Below, piece after piece: positions 8,321-16,321 of a stretch of 64,000 nt of DNA (the stretch's first letter is position 1; each line of letters begins with the position of its first letter). A model generated the notes under the pieces. That model worked only from the letters and a program-made list of their open reading frames with translations. It was not told the DNA's origin and made no database searches. Made by a program: the position numbers and the translations under genes. This DNA is from Burkholderia sp. MS389. Its GTDB lineage: Bacteria > Pseudomonadota > Gammaproteobacteria > Burkholderiales > Burkholderiaceae. Location: positions 62,001 through 126,000 of the forward strand of contig NZ_CP045995.1 of NCBI RefSeq assembly GCF_016899425.1, read 5' to 3'.

Positions 8321-9166
8321 TCACCACGCGAGCCGCCATTCGCCGATCCGGTGCGGGCGCGCCGTGTCGATGCGCTTGCCGCCCGAACCGTCGTCATTCG
8401 GCGGTTCGCTGTCGTCGAAATCGGCGAGCACCGTGTCGCGCAAGCGCGCGAATGCCGGCGAATCGCGCCGGCGCGGCCGCGGCAGCGCGACGTCGACGAT
8501 GCGCGCGATGCGGCCCGGACGCGGCGCCATCGTGACGACGCGGTCGCCGAGATAGACGGCTTCGTCGACGTCGTGCGTGACGAGGAGCATCGTGATGCGC
8601 TCCTGTTCCCAGATACGCAGCAGTTCGTTCTGCATCTTCGCGCGGGTCTGCGCGTCGAGCGCGCCGAACGGTTCGTCGAGCAGCAGCACGCGCGGGCGGT
8701 TCACGAGACCGCGCGCGATCGCGACGCGCTGCGCCATCCCGCCCGACAACTGGTTCGGAAACGCGTGCTCGAAGCCGTTCAGCCCGACGAGCGCGATGTG
8801 CTCCGCGATCGCGCGCCGTTTCGCGGCGGCGTCCAGCGGCGCGTTGCGCAGCGCGGCGCCGATGTTCTGTTCGACGGTCAGCCACGGGAACAGCCGGTGA
8901 TCCTGGAACACGATACCGCGCTGCAGCGACGTGTCGCGCACGCGTTCGCCGCCGGCGCGGATTTCGCCGGTGTAATCGGTGTCGAGCCCGGCGACGAGCC
9001 GCAGCAGCGTCGACTTGCCGCAGCCGCTGGCGCCGACGATCGTGACGAATTCGCCGGCGCGCACGTGCAGCGATACGTCGTCGAGCACGGCGAGCGCCGC
9101 GCCGCGTTGCGCGTAGTGCTTGCTGACATGGAGGATGTCGAGCGAATCGGAGGCGAGAGTCGTCAT
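8321..9166 (-). CDS. ssuB: Sulfonate ABC transporter ATP-binding protein
   Basis: This 281-residue protein is a nitrate/sulfonate/taurine-type ABC ATPase. Walker A is GASGCGKST (about residue 45), the Q-loop is VFQDHRLFPWLTV, the signature is LSGGMAQRVAIARG, Walker B is LLLDEPFGALD, and the switch histidine is in LLVTHDVDEA. The C-terminal ~40 residues are an Arg/Pro-rich extension. It lies 40 bp after the second permease gene in the same run, so it should energise that permease pair. SsuB versus TauB cannot be decided by reading. Confidence 0.88.
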   Translation of the reverse strand: MTTLASDSLDILHVSKHYAQRGAALAVLDDVSLHVRAGEFVTIVGASGCGKSTLLRLVAGLDTDYTGEIRAGGERVRDTSLQRGIVFQDHRLFPWLTVEQNIGAALRNAPLDAAAKRRAIAEHIALVGLNGFEHAFPNQLSGGMAQRVAIARGLVNRPRVLLLDEPFGALDAQTRAKMQNELLRIWEQERITMLLVTHDVDEAVYLGDRVVTMAPRPGRIARIVDVALPRPRRRDSPAFARLRDTVLADFDDSEPPNDDGSGGKRIDTARPHRIGEWRLAW

Positions 9167-9206
9167 GGCGGTACGGAAAAGGATGCGAAACGGAAGGAAA
9201 GGGCGC

Positions 9207-10022
9207 TCAGCGCGCGAGGTCGCCGCGCCGGGCCAGCACCTTGCGTTCGATCGCCCGCGCGGTCGCGTTCAGTGCCCAGCCGGTCACGCCGACGACGATG
9301 ATTCCGAACAGCACGAGATCCATCCGGAACTGCTCGCTGCCGTCGATCAGCGTGTTGCCGATCCCGCTGCCGGCGACGAGCAGGTATTCGGCGCCGAGCG
9401 TCGCGAGCCACGAATAGATCAGGCCGAGATACAGGCCGGTGAAGATCGACGGCAACGCGGCCGGCAGTATCACGTAGCCGATCAGCTGAAGCCGCGAGTA
9501 GCGCAGCGCGCGGGCGACGTCGACATACGTGCGCGGCACAGCGTGAATGCCGTCGCAGGTATGGGCGGCGACGGGCAGCAGCGCGGCGAGCGACAGGAAC
9601 ACGACCTTCGCGACGTCGCCGAGGCCGAACCACACGGAAATCAGCGGAATCCACGCGAACAGCGAGATCTGCTTGAACGTGTCGAAGCTCGGGCCGACCA
9701 TCCGCGCGGCGACGCGCGACAGCCCGAGCACGGCGCCGAGCAACAGCCCGCCCGTCGCGCCGATCGCGAACCCGCACGCTTCGCGCGCGAGCGACGCCGA
9801 CAGCGCGCGGCCGAGCGCGCCGCTCGTGGCCTGCGCCCACGCGGTGTGCAGCACGTCGGCCGGGCCGACGAACAGCCCGCTTTTCACGAGGTGTGCGGAA
9901 GCGAGGGCCCACCAGCACGCAAACGCGGCGAGCGGCAGCACGACGCCGCGCCAGTCGGGCGCATGCAGGCGGCGGGCGGTCGTGGTAGGCGCTGTGAGCG
10001 ACGGTGTAGCGGCATGCGGCAC
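9207..10022 (-). CDS. ssuC: Sulfonate-type ABC transporter permease (second)
   Basis: This 271-residue inner-membrane protein has about six predicted transmembrane helices after a polar N-terminus; the first runs near GVVLPLAAFACWWALASA. The EAA loop that contacts the ATPase is seen around YVDVARALRYSRLQLIGYVILPAALPSIFTGL, as in the SsuC/TauC/NrtB family. It is 24 bp downstream of a related permease gene, and the two probably form a heterodimer in the membrane, unlike the single-permease E. coli Ssu system, or serve as alternative homodimers. Confidence 0.87.
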   Translation of the reverse strand: MPHAATPSLTAPTTTARRLHAPDWRGVVLPLAAFACWWALASAHLVKSGLFVGPADVLHTAWAQATSGALGRALSASLAREACGFAIGATGGLLLGAVLGLSRVAARMVGPSFDTFKQISLFAWIPLISVWFGLGDVAKVVFLSLAALLPVAAHTCDGIHAVPRTYVDVARALRYSRLQLIGYVILPAALPSIFTGLYLGLIYSWLATLGAEYLLVAGSGIGNTLIDGSEQFRMDLVLFGIIVVGVTGWALNATARAIERKVLARRGDLAR

Positions 10023-10046
10023 GGGCGATTCTCCTTCGAGGGCGGT

Positions 10047-10889
10047 TCAGCCGCGAAACGCGGACGGCACGCCGCGGCGCAGGCGCGCTTCGAGCGCGTC
10101 GAGCGCCCGGTTGATCAGCAGGCCGACCGCGCCGACCACGACGACGGCCGCCATCACGAGATCGAGCTGGAACAGTTGCCGCCCGTACACGATCAGGTAG
10201 CCGAGCCCTTCGGACGACGCGACGAGTTCGACCACGACGAGCGCGAGCCACGACTTCGTGAACGCGAGCCGCACGCCGGTCGCGAGCGTCGGGATCGCGG
10301 CTGGCAGCACGACGTGGACGATCCGTTGCCGGCGCGTGTAGCCGAACCCGCGCGCGACTTCGTCGAGGGCGGGCGGCGCCTGGCGAAACCCCTGCAAGGT
10401 ACTCAGCGTGACCGGGACGAGCGCCGCATGCGCGATCAGCAGGTACTTCAGCGGCTCGCCGACGCCGACGAGCAGCAGCAGGAACGGCAGCCAGCCGAGC
10501 ACCGGAATCTGCACGAGCGCGTTGAAGCTCGGCAGCACGTAGGCTTCCAGCGTGCGCGACAGCCCGAGCGCGACGCCGATCGCGACACCGAGCAGCGTGC
10601 CGGCCGCGAAGCCGACAAGCACGCGCTGCAGGCTGATCAGCGTGTGGCGCACGAGATCGCCGCTCGACGCGAGCTCGGCCAGCGTGTCGACCACCCGTTC
10701 GGGCGGCGGCAGGATTTGCGGCGCGATCCAGCCGCGCGCGCTGCCGACGCTCCACAGCGCGAACAGCAGCGCGGGCAGCACCCACGGGGCGAGCTGCCAC
10801 GCGAGCCGTTTCAGCACGACCGCGCGGCGCGGCGGCACGGCGAGCGTGTGCGGTTCGGTCGTCGTGACGGAAAACGCGGTGTCGCTCAT
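10047..10889 (-). CDS. ssuC: Sulfonate-type ABC transporter permease (first)
   Basis: This 280-residue membrane protein has the SsuC/TauC fold: a first helix near WVLPALLFALWSVGSARGW, the EAA loop LDEVARGFGYTRRQRIVHVVLPAAIPTLATGVRLA, and the final two helices. It follows the substrate-binding protein gene by 13 bp, so the two are almost certainly co-transcribed. The sequence shares the family core with the next gene but is clearly diverged, suggesting old duplication rather than recent copying. Confidence 0.87.
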   Translation of the reverse strand: MSDTAFSVTTTEPHTLAVPPRRAVVLKRLAWQLAPWVLPALLFALWSVGSARGWIAPQILPPPERVVDTLAELASSGDLVRHTLISLQRVLVGFAAGTLLGVAIGVALGLSRTLEAYVLPSFNALVQIPVLGWLPFLLLLVGVGEPLKYLLIAHAALVPVTLSTLQGFRQAPPALDEVARGFGYTRRQRIVHVVLPAAIPTLATGVRLAFTKSWLALVVVELVASSEGLGYLIVYGRQLFQLDLVMAAVVVVGAVGLLINRALDALEARLRRGVPSAFRG

Positions 10890-10902
10890 CGGGATGGTCC
10901 GG

Positions 10903-11970
10903 TCAGGAGAGGGGCTTGCCGGCGGCGTCGTAGCGCGGCCAGTAGTGTTCGAGCTTCAACGTGCGCAACGCATTGTCGAGATACTTCGGTTCGAACCAGC
11001 CGTCGACGTCGACCGGCTGGCGGATCAGCTTCAGGTTCAGCGCATCTTGAGCCACGGCCTTGTAGCGCGCGACGACGAACGGATCGATCAGCGGGGACAG
11101 GCGGTCCTTCAGGCGCTGGTTCGCATAGTCGGCCTGCCACGACGAATACGGCACGCCGCTTTTCGCCCACAGCTTGAACAGCGCATCGCGGTTCGCCTCG
11201 TCCGACGACCATTGCGCGCCCTTCACGAACGCGGTGACGACGCGCTGCACGATATCCGGGTGCGCGCGGTCGAAATCGTCGAGCACCAGCAGGTGGGTCT
11301 GGCGCGTCAGTTGCGGGCCGTCGTTCTGCGACTCGTAGATGATCTTCGCGAGGCCCGCGTCGCGCAGCTTGTAGAGCGCGTAGTCGCCGACCGACGCATC
11401 GATGCCGTTCGACGCGAGCGCGGCGAGCGAGCTGGCGGCGTCGAGGTTGATCACGCGCAGGTCGCGTTCGCCGAGGCCGTTCTTCGCGAGCGCGTTGTCG
11501 GCGACGAGCTGCAGGTTGGTGCCGCGGAAGATCGACACGCGGCGGTCCTTCAGGTCCTTGATCGAGCGGATCGCGGAGTCGGGCGGCACCGCGATCTTGA
11601 TGCCCGAGCGTACGCTCGCGGCGAGCAGCAGGCGCGTCTTGATCCCGTTCGAGCGTGCGAGTACGGCCGGCAGGTCGCCCTGGTACGCGAAGTCGAGCGC
11701 CTTGTTCGCGATCGCCTCGTTGACGGCCGGGCCCGCGCCCTTGAAGAACAGCCATTCCACCTTGATGCCGTCGGCGGCGAATTCCTTTTCGACGAGCTGC
11801 TGCAACTGCACGGTGGCGGCGCTCGATCCGCCGAACGTCGGCGGATCGCCGGCGCCTTGCTGGGCGACGCCGATGCGGATGGTGGCGGGTTTGTCCGCGT
11901 GCGCGGCGGCGGCCGGCAACGCAATAAGGGACGCGATCAGCAGCGATCGCAGCAGGCGCAGTGGGAGCAT
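10903..11970 (-). CDS. ssuA: Sulfonate-type ABC transporter substrate-binding protein
   Basis: This 355-residue periplasmic protein leads the transporter/dioxygenase operon. It has a Sec-type signal peptide (MLPLRLLRSLLIASLIALPAAAAHA, cleavage near residue 25). The mature protein starts with IRIGVAQQGAGDPPTFGGSS and has family motifs IKVEWLFFKGAGPAVNEA, DFAYQGDLPAVLARS and DRRVSIFRGTNLQLVAD. It is longer than the orphan ssuA at 2151 and belongs to a different subfamily, so a different sulfonate or sulfate ester is likely. It is divergent from the NinX-like gene at 12189 across 218 bp, which should hold the operon promoter. Control by CysB/Cbl-type regulators is known for such operons but no site was proven here. 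Confidence 0.85.
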   Translation of the reverse strand: MLPLRLLRSLLIASLIALPAAAAHADKPATIRIGVAQQGAGDPPTFGGSSAATVQLQQLVEKEFAADGIKVEWLFFKGAGPAVNEAIANKALDFAYQGDLPAVLARSNGIKTRLLLAASVRSGIKIAVPPDSAIRSIKDLKDRRVSIFRGTNLQLVADNALAKNGLGERDLRVINLDAASSLAALASNGIDASVGDYALYKLRDAGLAKIIYESQNDGPQLTRQTHLLVLDDFDRAHPDIVQRVVTAFVKGAQWSSDEANRDALFKLWAKSGVPYSSWQADYANQRLKDRLSPLIDPFVVARYKAVAQDALNLKLIRQPVDVDGWFEPKYLDNALRTLKLEHYWPRYDAAGKPLS

Positions 11971-12188
11971 GAATCGATCGGTCAGGAGTACGTTTGGGGC
12001 GGCGGTGCCGGGTGTCGGTCCGTCGAATCATTCTCGATGACGTGTCCGGGGCGGACAAGAAACGATTTGAACTATGCTTATCGCAGCGCGACAGGGGACG
12101 AAACCCTGTCACGTAGGCGAGCCGTCCTTGCGGCTGCATGGACAACGGCTAGGACGTCGTTCAAGACAACGGTCATACGGAGACGGTC
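11971..12188. promoter_or_regulatory. Divergent promoter region of the sulfonate operon
   Basis: This 218-bp gap lies between the outward-facing sulfonate operon and the NinX-like gene. It is less GC-rich around 12058-12085 (GAAACGATTTGAACTATGCTTATCG), where a -10-like TATGCT/TATCG stretch occurs. The placement makes it the likely promoter for both directions; no operator was identified with confidence. Confidence 0.4.
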
Positions 12189-12563
12189 ATGCAAGTGCAG
12201 GACCTGGCAGGCGCGACGCTCGATTACTGGGTGGCGATGGCGGAAGACCTCGTCGCCCCGCGCATCGACACGTCGCGATGCATGGTGATCCGCGAACCGG
12301 GCGGCGTCCCGACGTCGTTCGCGCCGTCGTCGTCGTGGGCGGACGGCGGCCCGATCGTCGAGCGGCTGCCGTTCGCCGCGTTCGAGCGCGACGGCGGGCG
12401 GGGCGCGTGGCATGCCGTGCTGCACCGCGCCGTGCCGGCCGCGGGCGAGCGCTGCACGTTCAACCAGTCGGGGCCGACGCTGCTGATCGCCGCGATGCGC
12501 ACGCTCGTCGCGTCGACGTTCGGCGACGACGTGCCGGATCTCGATATGGCGCGGCCGCGCTGA
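12189..12563 (+). CDS. NinX-like protein of phage type (DUF2591)
   Basis: This 124-residue soluble protein opens with [21 protein letters not shown], the signature start of the DUF2591/NinX family first seen in lambdoid phages. The later [24 protein letters not shown] also fits, because the family ends with a short helix ending in GD-x-V. The function is unknown. No other phage gene is nearby, so it is probably a domesticated singleton. It is convergent with the sulfonate-binding protein gene at 12586 (22 bp). Confidence 0.75.
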   Translation: MQVQDLAGATLDYWVAMAEDLVAPRIDTSRCMVIREPGGVPTSFAPSSSWADGGPIVERLPFAAFERDGGRGAWHAVLHRAVPAAGERCTFNQSGPTLLIAAMRTLVASTFGDDVPDLDMARPR

Positions 12564-12585
12564 GCACGTCCTCGCGCCGCGTCGC

Positions 12586-13572
12586 TCAGGCGGACACCTG
12601 CCGGATGGCGATCGACGCGACGTCGACGCGGCGCGGCAGGATCGCGTCCGCCGCCGCGCGATCGGCGACGCGCTGCAGCACGGCGATGTCGGCGTCGCTG
12701 AGGCTGCGTTGCGCGAGCGCGGCCCGGCGCGCGATATCGGTGGCCGCGTCGGGCGGCAGGCGCGTGAGCGACGCATAGACGCTCGCGTAGTCGGCCGGGT
12801 GCGCGAGCGCCCATTGGCCCGCCCGGGCGAGCCGTGCGAGCACGTCCGCCAGCGCCGCGCGCTTGCCGCGATCGTCGAGCGTGTCGACCGGCGACGTGAG
12901 GAACGCGAGCCCCGAATTGATGCCGCTGCCGTCGCGGACGATGCGCGCGCCGCGTCGCACCGCATGCCCGTAGTACGGATCGAACGTGGCCCAGATGCCG
13001 ATCCGCTTCGCCTCGAACGCGGCGAACGCGTCGACCGGCAGCACGAAGCGCACGTCGACGTCGCGCGGCGCAAGCCCGTGTTCGCGCAGCGCGCCGTACA
13101 ACTGGTATTGCGAGATGCTGCCGCGCGCCGACGACACGACGACGGTGTGCCCTTTCAGGTCGGCCACCGTGCGAACCGGCGAGTCGGGCTGCACGACGAT
13201 GCCGAGCGACGTCGGCGAGCCGACGCGCGTCGCGACGATCCGCAACGACGGATCGCCGAGCGCGGCCGTCAGGACCGGCAGGTCGCCGGCCGGTGCGAGG
13301 TCGATCGCGCCCGCACGCTGCGCTTCGAACAGCGGCGCGGCGCCCTGGAAGTTGGCCCAGCGGAACCGGTACGGCGCGCCGTCGAGCACGCGTGCGGCTT
13401 CGGCCAGCGCCCGCAGGCCGCCGGCCTGGTCGCCGAGGACGAGCGTGACGCCCGACAGGTCGTCGCCGGCCGCGCGGGCGGGCAGCGCGAGGCCGCCCGC
13501 GAGCGGCGCGGCGGCGAGGGCGGCAAGGCGCTGTAGCGTGCGGCGGCGCGCGGTGGCGAAGGAGTGGGTCAT
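12586..13572 (-). CDS. Orphan sulfonate-type ABC transporter substrate-binding protein
   Basis: This is a 328-residue periplasmic protein. I placed the start at 13572 (MTHSFATARRRTLQRL), which gives a Tat-like twin-arginine signal ending near LPARAAGD; a longer frame upstream has no signal. The family cores are LVLGDQAGGLRALAEAA, FRWANFQGAAPLFEAQRAGAIDLAPAGDLPVL and IGIWATFDPYYGHAVRRGARIV, as in SsuA/taurine-binding proteins. It has no transporter of its own and probably shares the SsuBC complex at 8321-10889. The LysR gene 162 bp upstream on the same strand may control it. Confidence 0.82.
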   Translation of the reverse strand: MTHSFATARRRTLQRLAALAAAPLAGGLALPARAAGDDLSGVTLVLGDQAGGLRALAEAARVLDGAPYRFRWANFQGAAPLFEAQRAGAIDLAPAGDLPVLTAALGDPSLRIVATRVGSPTSLGIVVQPDSPVRTVADLKGHTVVVSSARGSISQYQLYGALREHGLAPRDVDVRFVLPVDAFAAFEAKRIGIWATFDPYYGHAVRRGARIVRDGSGINSGLAFLTSPVDTLDDRGKRAALADVLARLARAGQWALAHPADYASVYASLTRLPPDAATDIARRAALAQRSLSDADIAVLQRVADRAAADAILPRRVDVASIAIRQVSA

Positions 13573-13734
13573 CGGCGGCGTGTCCTCGGTGATCCGCGCG
13601 CGGGCGGCGCGGCTGCCGGGCAGGTTACGGAATCGGTTTCCGGCCGACAAACATCGAATCGTGGAATGCATATTCGCGCGGCGACGGTCGCTTCGCCAAC
13701 GCGGACCCGACGCGCTGGCGCGTGCGCGCAAGCG

Positions 13735-14613
13735 TTACGCGGCCGGCCGGATCGTCCGCAGGAATGCCCGCACCGCAGGCGCCTTTTCGAACTGCCGGTG
13801 CGCAAGTGCGAGCGCCGACATGATCGGCTTGCCGGCGATCGGCCGGTACACGACGCCCGGCAGCGACACGCAAGCGGCGAGCGCATCGGGAATCACCGCG
13901 ACGCAGCCGTTCACCGACACGCACGCGAGCACCGCCAGCAGGCCGCCCGGCCGCGCGGCCGCGACCGGCGCGAAGCGGCCGCGGCGCGCGACTTCGAGCG
14001 TGCCGAGCTCCTGTTCGGGCACCGCGAAGCGCGCGTCGGCGAGGTCCGCCGCGCGCACGGCCGCCATCGCCGCATGGCGCGAATCGGCCGGCACGGCGGC
14101 GACGAACACGTCGCGCTGCAGCGTGACGATCCGCAAGCCGCCGGGCAGCGGCAACGGCGGGCGCACGTACGCGAGGTCGAGGCGGCCCGCGTCGAGCTGG
14201 TTCGCGACGTCGTCCATCGGCACTTCGCGCAGGTTCAGCTCGATGCGCGGGTGCGCGGTGCGGAACGCGCCGACCGTGCGCTGCAGCGTGCCCGAATAAA
14301 CGGCCGACGACACATAGCCGATCTCGATCCGGCCCAGTTCGCCGCGTTCGGCCAGCGCGGCGAGTTCGCTGCCGCGCTGCAGATGGTCGAACGCGGCGCG
14401 CGCTTCCGCGAGATAGGCTTCGCCGGCCGCGCTCAGCGTGACCGCGCGGCGCGACCGGTGAAACAGCCGCACGCCGAGCACGCGCTCCGCTTCCTGGATC
14501 TGCCGCGTGAGCGCGGGCGGCGCCATGTCGAGCGCGTCGGCCGCGCGCGCGAAGTGCAGATGTTGCGCGACGCTCAGGAAGGCGCGCACGTGACGGAATT
14601 CGAGCTGGCTCAT
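13735..14613 (-). CDS. LysR family transcriptional regulator
   Basis: This is a 292-residue regulator. The start at 14613 (MSQLEFRHVRAFLSVAQ) is the common LysR start; an ATG 18 bp upstream is also possible. The winged helix spans residues 1-62 (HLHFARAADALDMAPPALTRQIQEAERVLG), followed by RRAVTLSAAG and a substrate-binding domain. It is of the CatR/BenM-like broad group (DLAYVRPPLPLPGG). It is divergent from the MFS pump gene at 14714 with 100 bp between, where repeated CAATG/CATTG half-sites occur, so it most likely controls that pump; it could also act on the sulfonate-binding gene downstream. Confidence 0.83.
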   Translation of the reverse strand: MSQLEFRHVRAFLSVAQHLHFARAADALDMAPPALTRQIQEAERVLGVRLFHRSRRAVTLSAAGEAYLAEARAAFDHLQRGSELAALAERGELGRIEIGYVSSAVYSGTLQRTVGAFRTAHPRIELNLREVPMDDVANQLDAGRLDLAYVRPPLPLPGGLRIVTLQRDVFVAAVPADSRHAAMAAVRAADLADARFAVPEQELGTLEVARRGRFAPVAAARPGGLLAVLACVSVNGCVAVIPDALAACVSLPGVVYRPIAGKPIMSALALAHRQFEKAPAVRAFLRTIRPAA

Positions 14614-14628
14614 GGTTGCAATTTTCGT

Positions 14629-14655
14629 CAATGAAACGGCATTGAAATGTCAATG
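14629..14655. promoter_or_regulatory. Repeated GTCAATGA / CATTGA-N4-TCAATG sites in the LysR/MFS divergent promoter
   Basis: Between the divergent LysR and MFS genes there are two copies of GTCAATGA (from about 14629 and 14649) and a perfect inverted repeat CATTGA (14640-14645), AATG, TCAATG (14650-14655). Spacing and position are what one expects for LysR operator half-sites that overlap both promoters. The match is by eye only. Confidence 0.45.
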
Positions 14656-14713
14656 ACAGGCAATAGCGGGCAAGCCTAGCATACGGCTCGTTCATCCTGT
14701 TCCGGAGTGGCCG

Positions 14714-16285
14714 ATGTCCCAGTCTTCACCGGCGTCGCGCGCGAGCGCGGCGGCTGCTTCGCGCGCCGGCGGCAACTTGCCTGCCGCCGCGACGCTCGCC
14801 GTCGCGTCCGCGACCTGCGCGCTGATCGTGCTCGACACGAACGTCGTGGCCGTCTCGCTGCCGAGCATCGCGCGCGGCTTTCACGCGAGCTTCGCCGATA
14901 TCGAATGGGTCGTGAGCGCGTACATGACCGCATTCGCCGCGTGCCTGCTGCCGGCCGGCGGGCTCGCCGACCGCTTCGGGCGCCGGCGGATGCTTTTCGC
15001 GGGGCTCGCGCTCTTCTTCGTCGCGTCGCTCGGCTGCGGCATCGCGCCGTCGGCCGGCTGGCTGATCGCCGCGCGCGCGGTGAAGGGCGGCGGCGCCGCG
15101 TTGCTGCTGACCGCCGCGCTCGCGGTGATCGCGAACCGTTTCCCGGACGGACGCGAACGGGCGCGTGCGTGGGCGATCTGGGGCATGTGCATGGGGATCG
15201 CGACGGCGATCGCGCCGCTCGTCGGCGGGGCGATCACGCAATGGATCGGCTGGCGCTGGGTGTTCCTGCTGAACCTGCCGGTCTGCCTGCTGCTGGCGGC
15301 CGGCGCGCGCGTCGCGATCGACGAATCGAACGATCCGCAGGCGAAACGCGTGGACGCGGCCGGCAGCCTGCTGTTCGGCGCGGCGCTCGCCTGCGCGATC
15401 GCGGCGCTGATCGGCGCGCCGTCGCACGGCTGGCTGTCGGCCGCGACGCTGGGCCGGCTCGCGCTCGCGGCCGCGCTGCTGGCGGCATTCGTCGGCGCGG
15501 AGCGCTGGCAGGCGCGGCCGATGATCGATCTCGCGCTGTTTCGTCAGCCGCGCTTCGTCGGCGCGGTGCTCGCGATGTTCGGTTACGCGGCGTGCGCGCA
15601 GGTGATGATGACGTTCCTGCCGCTGTACCTGCAAAACGCGTTCGGGATGTCGGCGATCGATGCCGGGCTCGGGATGCTGCCGTTCGCGTTCGCGATGATC
15701 GCCGGTCCGTCGCTCGGCGCGGCGCTGGCCGCGCGCGTGTCTTCCGCCGGCGTGCTGGCGGGCGGGCTCGCGCTGATCGGCGCGGGCAATCTCGCGACGG
15801 CGGCGCTGACGGCCAGCGGCGACTACCGGCTCGTCGCGCTCGGCATGTTCGTGACGGGATGCGGCGCGGGCATCATGAACGGCGACACGCAGAAGGCGAT
15901 CATGGCGTGCGTGCCGCCGGATCGCACGGGCATGGCGTCGGGCATCAGCACGACGACGCGCTTCTCGGCGATCGTGACGGCCGTCGGCGTGCTCGGCGCG
16001 GTGCTGGCGGCGAGTACGCATGCGCGGCTCGACAGCCTGCTGTCCGCGACGCCCGGCCTGCGCGCGTTCGCCGATGCATCGTTCATGTCGAGCCTGCTGG
16101 CCGGCGATCTCGCGCAGGCGCTCGGCCGCGTGCCGCCGTCGGCCGCCGGCGCGCTCGCGCAGGCCGCGCCCGTCGCGTTCGCGAACGGGTTCGCCGATGC
16201 GTTGACGGTGAGCGGCGTGCTCGCGCTCGGTTCGGCCGTCGTTGCGTACAAGTTGCTTGCGCAACCGATGCGCGGACGCGCATGA
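14714..16285 (+). CDS. MFS drug efflux transporter, DHA2 (14-TM, EmrB/QacA-like)
   Basis: This 523-residue inner-membrane protein has 13-14 hydrophobic segments. Motif C-like and motif A-like landmarks of the DHA2 family are visible: LDTNVVAVSLPSIARGF in helix 1, LADRFGRRRMLF after helix 2, VKGGGAALLLTAALAVI in helix 4 and the antiporter motif near GIATAIAPLVGGAITQWIGWRWVF in helix 5. A large Ala-rich loop precedes the last helix. It likely exports hydrophobic drugs or aromatic compounds by proton antiport. It is controlled in all likelihood by the divergent LysR gene. No EmrA-like membrane fusion partner is adjacent, so it may work alone. Confidence 0.87.
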   Translation: MSQSSPASRASAAAASRAGGNLPAAATLAVASATCALIVLDTNVVAVSLPSIARGFHASFADIEWVVSAYMTAFAACLLPAGGLADRFGRRRMLFAGLALFFVASLGCGIAPSAGWLIAARAVKGGGAALLLTAALAVIANRFPDGRERARAWAIWGMCMGIATAIAPLVGGAITQWIGWRWVFLLNLPVCLLLAAGARVAIDESNDPQAKRVDAAGSLLFGAALACAIAALIGAPSHGWLSAATLGRLALAAALLAAFVGAERWQARPMIDLALFRQPRFVGAVLAMFGYAACAQVMMTFLPLYLQNAFGMSAIDAGLGMLPFAFAMIAGPSLGAALAARVSSAGVLAGGLALIGAGNLATAALTASGDYRLVALGMFVTGCGAGIMNGDTQKAIMACVPPDRTGMASGISTTTRFSAIVTAVGVLGAVLAASTHARLDSLLSATPGLRAFADASFMSSLLAGDLAQALGRVPPSAAGALAQAAPVAFANGFADALTVSGVLALGSAVVAYKLLAQPMRGRA

Positions 16286-16321
16286 CGTTGTGCACGATCC
16301 TGCCGTGGACGCTCGGGCCGA

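Noticed and set aside
12189..12563. A prophage around the NinX-like gene
   Set aside because: No integrase, att sites, structural or lysis genes nearby; it is a single gene.
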